From: Microbacterium sp. No. 7
GTDB taxonomy: Bacteria > Actinomycetota > Actinomycetes > Actinomycetales > Microbacteriaceae
Direction: 5' to 3'
Assembly: GCF_001314225.1 (NCBI RefSeq)
Contig: NZ_CP012697.1
Coordinates: 1-64,000 of the forward strand
DNA length: 64,000 bases
In this document: positions 11,755 to 20,081 of the stretch, piece after piece
Layout of the letters: each line of letters starts with the position of its first letter
Position numbering within the stretch: position 1 is the first letter of the stretch
Made by a program: the position numbers and the translations under genes
Notes under the pieces: generated by a model
Told to the model about the DNA's origin: nothing
The model's database searches: none
Seen by the model: only the letters and a program-made list of their open reading frames with translations

Positions 11755-12891
11755 ATGACTCCGTTTACGAACAAGACCCGCTTCCGCACCTGGAAGCTCG
11801 CGGCCGTGGGCGCGACCGCTTCCGTGCTCCTCCTCGCCGGCTGCAGCGGCGGCTCGGAGGGCTCCGAAGGCGGTGAGGGCGAGACCTTCACGCTCAAGTA
11901 CAGCACCGTGCTCAACGAGAACCACTTCTACTCGAAGGCCTTCCAGAAGTGGATGGATCGGGTGACGGAGGCGACCGACGGCCAGGTGCAGTTCGAGGCC
12001 TTCTACAACGCCTCGCTCTGCAGCCAGGCGGACGCCGTCGACTGCGCCGAGTCGGGCACCGCCGACATCGTCTTCGTGGCCGCCAACCAGCACCAGGAGC
12101 TGGCGGCCAACAACGTCGGGTTCATCCCGTTCCAGACCCTCGACTATCGGGCCATCCCCGTCGCGCTGACGCAGCTCGCCGAGGAGTACCCCGAGATGGA
12201 CGAGGAGTACGCGCAGCGCAACCAGAAGCGCCTGTTCTTCACGAGCGGCGACCCCGTGATCGTCGCGATGAACAAGCAGACGACGCCCGAGAAGCTCAGC
12301 GATCTGGCCGGCATGCAGATCGGGGCGAGCTCGCTCATCGGCATCGCGATGGACCAGCTCGGCGCCTCGCCGGTCGCCGTCGCTCCCGAGGACATCTACG
12401 ACAGCCTGGAGCGCAACCTCATCCAGGGCCAGGTGTACACGCTGTCCACCGTCGCCGCGCAGGGCATCCTCGAGGTCGCGCCCAACGTCTACGGCCTCAA
12501 CGACGCGGGCATCCAGGCCGCGAACAACTTCAACATCAACCTCGACACGTACGAGCGCCTGCCGGAGAGCGCGCGCAAGGCGATGGACGATGCGAGTCGG
12601 GCGATGCACGACGACGACATCCTCGGCAGCGAGATCGACGCGGCGCTCGTGACGTCGTGCCAGGCCGTCGCCGACCTCGGCGGCACCGTCGGCACTCTTG
12701 GCGGCGACGCGACCGGCGAGCAGTGGAAGGAGGACTCGCTGAAGGTGATCGTCGAGCGCTTCAAGGAGAACGCGACGGGCAAGATCAGCGACGTGGACGC
12801 CTTCGTCGCCCGCTACATGGAGCTCGTCGCCGAGTACAAGGATCCTGACGCCCTGTCCCTGGAGCAGCACTGCGAGGCCGCAGGAGTCTGA
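11755..12891 (+). CDS. dctP: TRAP transporter substrate-binding lipoprotein (DctP family)
   Basis: This is the extracytoplasmic binding protein of a tripartite ATP-independent periplasmic transporter, which delivers an organic acid to the DctQM permease. The 378-residue product has a basic N-terminus, a hydrophobic core and a lipobox LLLAGC at about residues 26-31, then a Gly/Ser/Glu linker and the DctP fold starting FTLKYSTVLNENH. I chose the ATG at 11755, which has a good ribosome binding site and a typical lipoprotein signal. A 46-residue in-frame extension upstream looks non-coding. The ligand is unknown. The adjacent decarboxylase-like gene hints at an aromatic or dicarboxylic acid. Confidence 0.92.
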   Translation: MTPFTNKTRFRTWKLAAVGATASVLLLAGCSGGSEGSEGGEGETFTLKYSTVLNENHFYSKAFQKWMDRVTEATDGQVQFEAFYNASLCSQADAVDCAESGTADIVFVAANQHQELAANNVGFIPFQTLDYRAIPVALTQLAEEYPEMDEEYAQRNQKRLFFTSGDPVIVAMNKQTTPEKLSDLAGMQIGASSLIGIAMDQLGASPVAVAPEDIYDSLERNLIQGQVYTLSTVAAQGILEVAPNVYGLNDAGIQAANNFNINLDTYERLPESARKAMDDASRAMHDDDILGSEIDAALVTSCQAVADLGGTVGTLGGDATGEQWKEDSLKVIVERFKENATGKISDVDAFVARYMELVAEYKDPDALSLEQHCEAAGV

Positions 12892-12914
12892 GCGTCGCCG
12901 CCGCTCCGCTTTTC

Positions 12915-12956
12915 GTCTGGAACGGGGACGGGCCGTGAGGACGCCCCGTTCCAGAC
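12915..12956 (+). terminator. Hairpin between dctP and dctQ
   Basis: Arms GTCTGGAACGGGG (12915-12927) and CCCCGTTCCAGAC (12944-12956) are perfectly complementary over 13 bp. Its position after the binding-protein gene fits partial termination or mRNA stabilisation, so that DctP is made in excess over the permease. Confidence 0.6.
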
Positions 12957-12996
12957 ATCCCATCCTTCTCGCCTCTCTACGCAGGGTTTCACACCA

Positions 12997-13500
12997 ATGG
13001 ACACTCTCAACAAGGTCCTGGCAAAGGTCTCCGACGTCACCGCCGTGCTCTCGGCGATCGCGGTCGTCATCATCATGGTGCTCATGGTGGCCGAGGTGCT
13101 CGCCAGGAACGTCTTCACCCACCGATCGGTGCCCGGCTCGTACGAGCTGACCGAGACGCTCGTCGTGCTCGTGATGGCGTTCGGCCTCATGAGCGCCGAG
13201 CGCTTGCAGGCCAACCCGCGCGTCACGCTGCTCACCGACGCCCTCTCTCCGTTCAAGGCGCGCCGGGTGCGGTTCCTCGGCCAGATCCTCTCGACCGTGG
13301 TGGTCGTCTGGTTCGCGTACGGAACGGTGCTCGAAGCCATCAAGTCGACCCAGCGCGGCCAGGTCATCCAGGGTCTCGTCGTCTTTCCCGTCTGGCCGAC
13401 CAAGATCGTGCTGGCGCTCGGGTTCGTCCTCCTCTCCGTGTACTTCGTCAGCCTGCTGATGAACTCCGTCGCCGAGCTCGTCAAGGAGAAGCGGTCGTGA
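12997..13500 (+). CDS. dctQ: TRAP transporter small permease (DctQ family)
   Basis: This 167-residue integral membrane protein has four predicted helices (around residues 14-36, 47-65, 90-110 and 130-152). The DctQ-like segment VLARNVF followed by a Glu-rich helix start (YELTETLVVLVMAFG) is typical. It pairs with DctM in the membrane complex. The GTGA junction with dctM (4-bp overlap) shows tight coupling. Confidence 0.92.
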   Translation: MDTLNKVLAKVSDVTAVLSAIAVVIIMVLMVAEVLARNVFTHRSVPGSYELTETLVVLVMAFGLMSAERLQANPRVTLLTDALSPFKARRVRFLGQILSTVVVVWFAYGTVLEAIKSTQRGQVIQGLVVFPVWPTKIVLALGFVLLSVYFVSLLMNSVAELVKEKRS

Positions 13501-14846
13501 GCACCGACATCATCGTCCTCCTCGTCACGGGGGCCTTCCTCGTCATGCTCGCGCTGGAGATGCCCGTCGCCCTGGCGCTCGCCGGCTCCGGCGGACTCGG
13601 CATCCTCCTCCTCGGCAACTGGACCCAGGCCAACGCCGCGATGGCCGGCACGCCCTACTCCTCGATCGCGGCGTACAGCCTCGCCATCATCCCGTTGTAC
13701 GTGCTCCTCGGCATGTTCGCGGTGCACGGCCGGCTCGCGGAGCGGGTCTACGCCGTCGGCGCCGTCGCGCTCCGGTCGTTGCCGGGCGGACTCGGCATCG
13801 CCACCGTCGCGGCCTGCGCCGGGTTCTCCGCCGTGTCGGGCTCGAGCGTCGCCACGGCCGCCACGGTCGGCCGCATCTCGATCGAGGAGATGCGCCGAAA
13901 CGGGTACCCCGCCGCGTTCGCGACCGGCATCGTCGCGATGGGCGGCACTCTCGGCATCCTCATCCCGCCGAGCGTGGCGATGGTGCTCTACGGCATCATG
14001 ACGGGTGAGTCCATCTCGCAGCTGCTCGTCGCGGGCATCATCCCGGGCGTCATGAGCGCCGTCGCCTACGCCGTCTTCGCCTCCCTTCGGGCGCGCAAGC
14101 TCGTGCAGAAGCCCGAGCTGAGCCTCGAGGAGGCGCTGGCGGACGCGCACGGCGACGCGGCGCCTCGCAGCCGGCTGCCGAAGGGCAGCTTCCGGGCCGT
14201 TCTCTGGCTCGCGGCCATCTTCACGGCGATCATGGTCGGCATGTTCACCGGTATCTTCACGGTGATCGAGTCCTCCGCGATCGGTGCCCTGATCGCCCTG
14301 CTGATGCTGTTCTTCGAGAACTTCCGCAGCGGCATCAAGGCGATCTGGAAGCTCATCGTGATGTCGGCCCGGGAGACCGCGGCCACGTCGACGATGACCA
14401 TGATCCTCATGGTGGGCGCGACGGTGTTCTCGACGTTCCTGGTGCTGTCGCGCATCCCGTTCAAGATGTCGGAGTTCGTCGCCGACCTCGATATGCCGCC
14501 GATGGTGATCATCATCCTGATCCTGCTCATCCTGATCCCGCTCGGCATGTTCCTCGACGAGCTCTCCGTGATGATCATCGTCGTCCCCCTCGTGCACCCG
14601 ATCGTCACGGATCTCGGCTTCAGCGGCGTCTGGTTCGCCGTGCTCTTCGTGATCCTGCTGCAGATCGGCCTGGTCGCACCGCCGGTCGGCATGAACTGCT
14701 TCGTGATCTCGTCGGTGGCGAAGGTCCCGCTCGCCACCGTCTACCGGGGCGTGATCCCCTTCATGATCCCGGCGTTCGTCGTCGTGGTGCTGATCATGGT
14801 CTTCCCCGACATCGCACTGTGGCTGCCGTCGCTGACGGTCGAGTAG
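13497..14846 (+). CDS. dctM: TRAP transporter large permease (DctM family)
   Basis: DctM carries the sodium-coupled transport channel. The 449-residue product is almost entirely hydrophobic, with 11-13 likely membrane segments and conserved family stretches such as GGTLGILIPPSVAMVLYG and GLVAPPVGMN. It starts with GTG at 13497, overlapping dctQ. The length matches the family (about 425-450). Confidence 0.94.
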   Translation: MSTDIIVLLVTGAFLVMLALEMPVALALAGSGGLGILLLGNWTQANAAMAGTPYSSIAAYSLAIIPLYVLLGMFAVHGRLAERVYAVGAVALRSLPGGLGIATVAACAGFSAVSGSSVATAATVGRISIEEMRRNGYPAAFATGIVAMGGTLGILIPPSVAMVLYGIMTGESISQLLVAGIIPGVMSAVAYAVFASLRARKLVQKPELSLEEALADAHGDAAPRSRLPKGSFRAVLWLAAIFTAIMVGMFTGIFTVIESSAIGALIALLMLFFENFRSGIKAIWKLIVMSARETAATSTMTMILMVGATVFSTFLVLSRIPFKMSEFVADLDMPPMVIIILILLILIPLGMFLDELSVMIIVVPLVHPIVTDLGFSGVWFAVLFVILLQIGLVAPPVGMNCFVISSVAKVPLATVYRGVIPFMIPAFVVVVLIMVFPDIALWLPSLTVE

Positions 14847-14948
14847 CGCCACGCCCCAGCAGACGTACGACGGCAACGCGTACGCCGCGATCCTCTGCGC
14901 TCGCGGCAACCCCGAACCCCGGAAACCCGGAAAGGAACTCGAATCATC

Positions 14949-15929
14949 ATGTCGAACGAGCATGTCGAACTCACCCTCGCGACGGGCAGTCTGCCCGATG
15001 TCGGGCCGCGTCGCCGCGCCAGGCTGGAGGCGGAGAACCTGGGCATCAACCTGATCATGGAGCAGCGCGCCGCGTCGCAGGAATGGATCAGCATCTCGAG
15101 GCGTGTGATGGACGATCCGACCATCGCGGGCGGTGAGACGTCGTTCTCCTCGCATCTCGCGCGGATCAGCCAGGGCGACCGCAGCCTGGTCGCGCTGCCG
15201 GTCTTCTTCATGCGCGAGTTCTCGGCGCGCGACGTCTACGTGCGCACGGGCAGTGCGTTGCGCAGCCTGTCGCAGCTGGAGGGCGCCCGGGTCGGGATGC
15301 TCGCCTATCAGACGAGCGGCACCCTGTGGTACCGCCACTTCCTGGAGAGCCAGGGCGTCGACACCTCGAAGATCACGTGGGTGGTCGGCGGCGTCGACGT
15401 GAAGGGCGGTCCGCAGTTCGGCGTGCTCCCCGACGGGGTCGAGGTCGCCCCCGACGACAAGAGCCTCTCCGACCTGCTGCTCGAGGGCGAGATCGAAGCG
15501 CTGCTGTGCTATCCGCCCAGCGAGCGCTACGACGCGGAGAACGGCCCGATCGTCGACTTCTTCGACGACGTGAAGGCCGTGGAGTCCGCGTACCACCGCT
15601 CGACCGGCATCGTGCCGATCAACCATCTGCTCGTCGTGCGTCGTGAGGTGTGGGAGCGCCATCCGTGGCTCGCCCGCACGGTGACCGAGACGTTCAAGAA
15701 GTCCGACGAGGACTATCGCGCGATCCTGCCCACCTTCCTCGGCGGCGGATGCTGGGCCCGCTTCGACATCTTCGACTCGCTCGCACTGCTCGGCGGCGAC
15801 TTCCACACGCACGGCATCGAGACGAACGAGAGGACGATCGAGGCGTTCATGGACATCGCCCATCGCACCGGGGTCACCTCCGAGCGGCTGACCATCCCGC
15901 AGGTCTTCGCCGAGTACCTCGAGTCCTGA
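14949..15929 (+). CDS. 4,5-dihydroxyphthalate decarboxylase-like / type 2 periplasmic-binding-fold protein
   Basis: This 326-residue protein has no signal peptide and resembles the 4,5-dihydroxyphthalate decarboxylase family, whose fold is related to ABC-type binding proteins. Segments such as ARVGMLAYQTSGTLWYRHFL, EALLCYPPSERYD and GIVPINHLLVVRRE fit that family. It follows dctM by about 100 bp on the same strand, so it is probably in the TRAP operon. A likely role is decarboxylation of an imported aromatic acid; a soluble binding or sensing role is the alternative. A strong bidirectional hairpin follows at 15956-16000. Confidence 0.7.
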   Translation: MSNEHVELTLATGSLPDVGPRRRARLEAENLGINLIMEQRAASQEWISISRRVMDDPTIAGGETSFSSHLARISQGDRSLVALPVFFMREFSARDVYVRTGSALRSLSQLEGARVGMLAYQTSGTLWYRHFLESQGVDTSKITWVVGGVDVKGGPQFGVLPDGVEVAPDDKSLSDLLLEGEIEALLCYPPSERYDAENGPIVDFFDDVKAVESAYHRSTGIVPINHLLVVRREVWERHPWLARTVTETFKKSDEDYRAILPTFLGGGCWARFDIFDSLALLGGDFHTHGIETNERTIEAFMDIAHRTGVTSERLTIPQVFAEYLES

Positions 15930-15955
15930 GTCCGGGAACCGGCATCCGGTCCTTC

Positions 15956-16000
15956 GCGCCGCAGGGCCCGCCTCGTCTGACGGGGCGGGCCCTGCGGCGC
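15956..16000. terminator. Bidirectional hairpin terminator
   Basis: Arms GCGCCGCAGGGCCCGCC (15956-15972) and GGCGGGCCCTGCGGCGC (15984-16000) are perfectly complementary over 17 bp with an 11-nt loop. It lies between convergent genes, the decarboxylase-like gene and the Lrp-type regulator. Confidence 0.85.
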
Positions 16001-16029
16001 GATCCTCCGCCCTCGCGGGGAGCCGGCCC

Positions 16030-17031
16030 TCATACCGTCGGGCCCGCCTGCGGAGGGACGTGCCCGATCGCCCTCCCATCGGCACCGATGAGATAGTCGA
16101 GGTGCTTGAACCTGCGCAGCGCCGTGGCCCGATCGGTCACCCGCGCACCGGGCAGGCCCCGCTCGAGCACGGCCTCGAAGAGGTGGCTCTCCTCGTACGT
16201 CTTCAGCCACGCGCAGATGAGGATGTTGTGCCGGTCGGTCGCCGACATCACGACGCGCGACTCGGGCCGCTTGATGATCGACTCGTTGATGTTGGCGGCC
16301 ACCTGCGGGGGCGCCTCGATGAAGTACCAGGCGGTGACCGGGCGGTTGGTCGCGGGCCTCGCGACGTCGATGCGGAACTCGAGCATCCCGGCCTCGCGCA
16401 TGCGCCCCAGACCCCGTGAGATGCGATGCGGCGAGATGCCGTGGCGCTCGGCGATCACGTTCACGGGCACTCTGCCGTCGACCCAGACCTCCCGCAGGAT
16501 CGCGTCGACGACCTCGGGGGACACGTGGGTGGACGATCCGGGTCGTGACGATGACAGCTTCGTGACCATGCTCTCCTCGTGCGGCGTCAGCGCCTGCAGC
16601 TTCCACTCGACCCCTCTGAGGTAGATGTGGTCGACCGCGTGGATGCGGGTGGCGCCGATGCCGTCGATCGCCGAGAGCCGCGTCATGAGGAAGTCGGAGA
16701 GCTCGTTGCGGTTGGTGAGCAGCACGTGGGCCAGCAGCGAGCGGTCTCCCGTGCAGTGCTCCAACAGCTTGATGGCCGGCTCGATCGTGAGCGCGGCGGC
16801 GACGCCGGGCAGCTTGCTGGCCTCGCACAGGACCTCGATGATCGTGTAGCTCTGCGTCTGGGGGTATCCCGTGCTGTAGGCGACGCCCTCCTCGGTCAGC
16901 CGATCCCAGCGCCTCGCCAGCGTGGTCTGGTCGACGCCGACGATGGGCGCCAGGCTCCGCCAGGTCGCCCTCGGATAGATCTGCAGCGCATGCAGCAGCC
17001 GCTGATCGAGGATGTCCAGTTCGATGTCCAT
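16030..17031 (-). CDS. Tandem Lrp/AsnC-type transcriptional regulator
   Basis: This 333-residue protein is about twice the length of an ordinary Lrp/AsnC regulator. It has an N-terminal helix-turn-helix (LDQRLLHALQIYPRATWRSL then VDQTTLARRWDRL), a ligand-binding-like domain, a second helix-turn-helix (VNVIAERHGISPHRISRGLGRM) and a second sensing half. The start is ATG 17031, preceded by GGGAGGG. It is convergent with the TRAP operon and lies downstream of the aldehyde dehydrogenase on the same strand. It resembles the regulator at 18869-19849. The effector is unknown. Confidence 0.85.
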   Translation of the reverse strand: MDIELDILDQRLLHALQIYPRATWRSLAPIVGVDQTTLARRWDRLTEEGVAYSTGYPQTQSYTIIEVLCEASKLPGVAAALTIEPAIKLLEHCTGDRSLLAHVLLTNRNELSDFLMTRLSAIDGIGATRIHAVDHIYLRGVEWKLQALTPHEESMVTKLSSSRPGSSTHVSPEVVDAILREVWVDGRVPVNVIAERHGISPHRISRGLGRMREAGMLEFRIDVARPATNRPVTAWYFIEAPPQVAANINESIIKRPESRVVMSATDRHNILICAWLKTYEESHLFEAVLERGLPGARVTDRATALRRFKHLDYLIGADGRAIGHVPPQAGPTV

Positions 17032-17158
17032 CACACTCCCTCCCACAATTCGAGCACGATACGGGATCGGAATGTGCGGGGCGGCTCAGAGACCGGCGGC
17101 CGGCGGCATCCGTGTGCCGCCGGCCGAGGTCGGTGCGGGATCGCCTCCCGCGAGCGGG

Positions 17159-18640
17159 TCAGGCCCAGATGCGCGTGACCACCGACTTGGTCTCGAGGAA
17201 CTCCTCGAGCCCCTCGGGTCCGCGCTCGCGACCCCAGCCCGACTGCTTGTAGCCGCCGACGGGCACCTGCACGCCGCCTCCGCCGTGGATGTTGATGGTC
17301 ACCTGTCCGGCGCGGATCCGCTTCGCGACGGTGAGCGCGTTGTTGACGTCGCGCGTCCACACGCTGGCCGCCAGGCCGTACTCGGTGTCGTTGGCGACGC
17401 GGATCGCCTCGTCGAGGTCGTCGAAGGCCATGACGCCCAGCACCGGTCCGAAGATCTCCTCGCTGACCACCTTCATCGACGGGGTCACGTCGGTGAGCAC
17501 CGTGGGTGCGTAGAAGTAGCCCTCGTCGCCGACGCGACCACCGCCGCTGACGACCGTCGCGCCGTCCTGGACGCCGCTGGCGACGTAGCCGTCGACGCGG
17601 TCGAGCTGGCGCTGGGAGATGAGGGGGCCGAGCTGCGTGTCCGCGTCGCTGCCGTGCCCGAGCCGCAGCGACCGGCCGACCTCGGCGATGCCCTGCGCGA
17701 CCTCGTCGGCGATCGAGCGGTGCACGAGCAGGCGCGTGCCCGCCGTGCAGATCTGGCCGGTGTTCCAGAAGTTCGCGTTCGCGAGCGCGGGGATCGCGGT
17801 GTCCAGATCGGCGTCGGGCAGCACGACCATGGGCGACTTGCCGCCGAGCTCGAGGCACACCTTCTTGAGGTTGCCGCCCGCCGCGTCGAGGATCTTCTTG
17901 CCGACGCCGATGGAGCCGGTGAAGCTCACCTTGTCGACGTCGCGGTGTGCGGCGAGTGCGGCCCCTGCGACGCCGCCGAGCCCGGGCACCACGTTCACGA
18001 CGCCCGCGGGGATGCCCGCCTCGAGCGCGAGCCGGCCCAGGGCGATGGTCGTGAGCGGGGCCTCCTCCGAGGGCTTGAGCACGCACGTGCAGCCGGCGGC
18101 GAGGGCGGCGGGGAGCTTCATGGCGTTGCCCAGCATGGGCGCGTTCCATGAGGTGATCAGGGCGGCGACGCCCACCGGCTCCTTGCGCGTGAAGCCCTGG
18201 TAGCGCAGCTGCGAGGTGCCGATCTCGATGCTGTCCCCGTACAGCTTGTCGGCGAAGCCCGCGTAGTAGCGGTACATCGTCACGGCGCCCGCGATCATTC
18301 CCCGGGCCTGCGCGATCGGCATCCCGACGTCGAGGCTCTCGAGGCGCGCGAGCTCTTCGGCGTTCTTCTCGATGATGTCGGAGAGCCGCCAGATGAGCAC
18401 GGAGCGCTGCTGGCCCGACAGGCCGCCCCAGCGATCGTCCTCGAACGCGCGCCGTGCGGCGGCGACCGCTCGATCGACCTCGGCCTCGCCGGCGGCGCCG
18501 ACGCGGCCGATGGTGCGACCCGTGCCGGGATCCTCGACGGTCAGGGTCGCGCCGTCGGCCGGCGTCACCCATTCCTCCTCGATGAGCACGCCGGCGGTGT
18601 TCACCAGCGGCCCCAGAACGTCGGTCTCGTTCGTCGTCAT
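17159..18640 (-). CDS. NAD(P)-dependent aldehyde dehydrogenase
   Basis: This enzyme oxidises an aldehyde to the acid. The 493-residue product has all ALDH landmarks: the cofactor segment SWNAPMLGNAMKLPAALAAG, FTGSIGVGK, the general base glutamate in LELGGKSP, and the catalytic cysteine at about residue 298 (GQICTAGTR). EEIFGPVLGV follows toward the C-terminus. I chose ATG 18640 because an AAGGAG site precedes it. The next upstream in-frame start lacks one. It lies between two tandem Lrp-type regulators that may control it. The substrate is not evident. Confidence 0.94.
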   Translation of the reverse strand: MTTNETDVLGPLVNTAGVLIEEEWVTPADGATLTVEDPGTGRTIGRVGAAGEAEVDRAVAAARRAFEDDRWGGLSGQQRSVLIWRLSDIIEKNAEELARLESLDVGMPIAQARGMIAGAVTMYRYYAGFADKLYGDSIEIGTSQLRYQGFTRKEPVGVAALITSWNAPMLGNAMKLPAALAAGCTCVLKPSEEAPLTTIALGRLALEAGIPAGVVNVVPGLGGVAGAALAAHRDVDKVSFTGSIGVGKKILDAAGGNLKKVCLELGGKSPMVVLPDADLDTAIPALANANFWNTGQICTAGTRLLVHRSIADEVAQGIAEVGRSLRLGHGSDADTQLGPLISQRQLDRVDGYVASGVQDGATVVSGGGRVGDEGYFYAPTVLTDVTPSMKVVSEEIFGPVLGVMAFDDLDEAIRVANDTEYGLAASVWTRDVNNALTVAKRIRAGQVTINIHGGGGVQVPVGGYKQSGWGRERGPEGLEEFLETKSVVTRIWA

Positions 18641-18868
18641 TGAGAGTCTCCTTGGGCGAGAAGCGGGGTGTGATGTCATTATCTTTTTCCCGTCGGGTCA
18701 CCACACGGCCGGCGGAAGAGTCGCGACACTTTGGATGCCGGGGGCGGGATCACGCAGCTTTCCGGCGATCCGTGAGCTTCTAGCGCTGCATGTCGGCGCA
18801 GACGATCGAGAGCTCCATCCCGGTGGACGACGCCTCCGTCCGGCGTCCGGTGGTCGAGCCGGCCGCGC

Positions 18869-19849
18869 TCAGCGGCGCCGGCGTCCGTCGTCGTCGATCA
18901 CCCTCCAGGCGACCTTGCTGGATCTCAGCACGAGATCCCGTTCGCGGATCGAGAGCGCGGGAGCCGCGCGCTCGAGACGGGTCTCGAAGCCGCCGACGTC
19001 GCGCGCGGACTCCAGCCACGCGGTGAACGTGAGGTCGTACGCGCCGAGCAGCACGAGGCACGATCTGACGTCGGGAAGGCCGGCGATCGTCGCGATGGTC
19101 TGCTCCGCGTGCCGGCGTTCGACCGAGCCGAAGAACCGCACGGTCACCGGGTTGTCCGACAGGGGTCTCGAGAGCTCGCAGCGGATGATGAGGCCCCCGC
19201 TGCGCAGCAGATGCCCGAGGTGGCGCTTGACGGTGTTGACGGATGTCGCGGTGCGCTTCGCGAGCATCGTCAGACTCATCCGCGGGTCCTCCCGGAGCAG
19301 CTCGACGAGCTCGACGTCGATGTCGTGGTGACACGCCTGCGCGTCCGCGTCGGCGAGCGACCTGTCCGCCTCGCGCTGCAGCAGGCTCTCCTGTTCGGCG
19401 GTGAGCGCGCCGATGCGCCAGGTGGAGCCCTCGCGGGGCGTGTCGAGCACGAGGAACGAGCGGAGCGCTTCGATGCCCTCCACGCCGGCGAGCCGTTCGC
19501 TGACGAACCGCTCCAGCGCGGCGATGTCCTTCCCCCGCCAGTGCAGCGACAGGTTCCAGTGCCCCATGCAGCTCTGCACCATGGCCACGTCGTCCATGTC
19601 GCACAGCGCATCGGTGATCGGGGCCACGGCGGCCGGTGCGGCGCGCAGCTCGACCACGGCGTCGGTGGACGAGGCGCGATCCGCCGGGTAGGCGCTGAGC
19701 CACGCGATCCCGGCGCTCGAGAGCCGCGCCCACCGGCGGGCCACGGTTCTCGAGTCGACGTAGAGCAGGCTCGCGACGAGCGCCCACGGTGCGCGCGGCC
19801 AGACCTGCAGGGCGTGGACGATCTGAGCATCGAGCCTGGTCAGCCGCAT
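18869..19849 (-). CDS. Tandem Lrp/AsnC-type transcriptional regulator
   Basis: This 326-residue protein has the same two-module layout as 16030-17031. It starts with helix-turn-helix 1 (LDAQIVHALQVWPRAPWALV, then DSRTVARRWARL), followed by an effector-like half, helix-turn-helix 2 (MLAKRTATSVNTVKRHLGHL) and a second half ending in basic residues. I chose ATG 19849 because the homologous N-terminal motif begins there. The open frame upstream continues to 20383 through low-quality sequence. It is transcribed divergently from the M20 amidohydrolase, which it probably regulates. Confidence 0.82.
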   Translation of the reverse strand: MRLTRLDAQIVHALQVWPRAPWALVASLLYVDSRTVARRWARLSSAGIAWLSAYPADRASSTDAVVELRAAPAAVAPITDALCDMDDVAMVQSCMGHWNLSLHWRGKDIAALERFVSERLAGVEGIEALRSFLVLDTPREGSTWRIGALTAEQESLLQREADRSLADADAQACHHDIDVELVELLREDPRMSLTMLAKRTATSVNTVKRHLGHLLRSGGLIIRCELSRPLSDNPVTVRFFGSVERRHAEQTIATIAGLPDVRSCLVLLGAYDLTFTAWLESARDVGGFETRLERAAPALSIRERDLVLRSSKVAWRVIDDDGRRRR

Positions 19850-20081
19850 CTCGACCCCGCGCTTCCCTCCCGCCGTGTGCGTCAAGCGTAGTCGCGAAGG
19901 CGCGCCGCCTCTCGGCCTGACAGCAAAAAACGGCGCCGGTGACGGCCTGGATCGCAAATCCCGGCACGTCCTCCCGCCGCGCGCTCCCACGGTCTCGCGG
20001 TTGCGCACAATGGCCTTGCGGCGCCCGCCACGACGGCCCGGCCGCCGCATCCATCCGGTGACGCAGCAGAGGAGTCCCGCC

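Noticed and set aside
12813..16085. Long minus-strand frame across the TRAP operon
   Set aside because: Antisense shadow of dctQ, dctM and the decarboxylase-like gene. It has no domain and is rich in His/Arg/Asp repeats.
18783..18868. Short minus-strand frame ending GMELSIVCADMQR between the aldehyde dehydrogenase and the Lrp gene
   Set aside because: The end looks protein-like, but its upstream part is only a shadow of the Lrp gene and no start is available.
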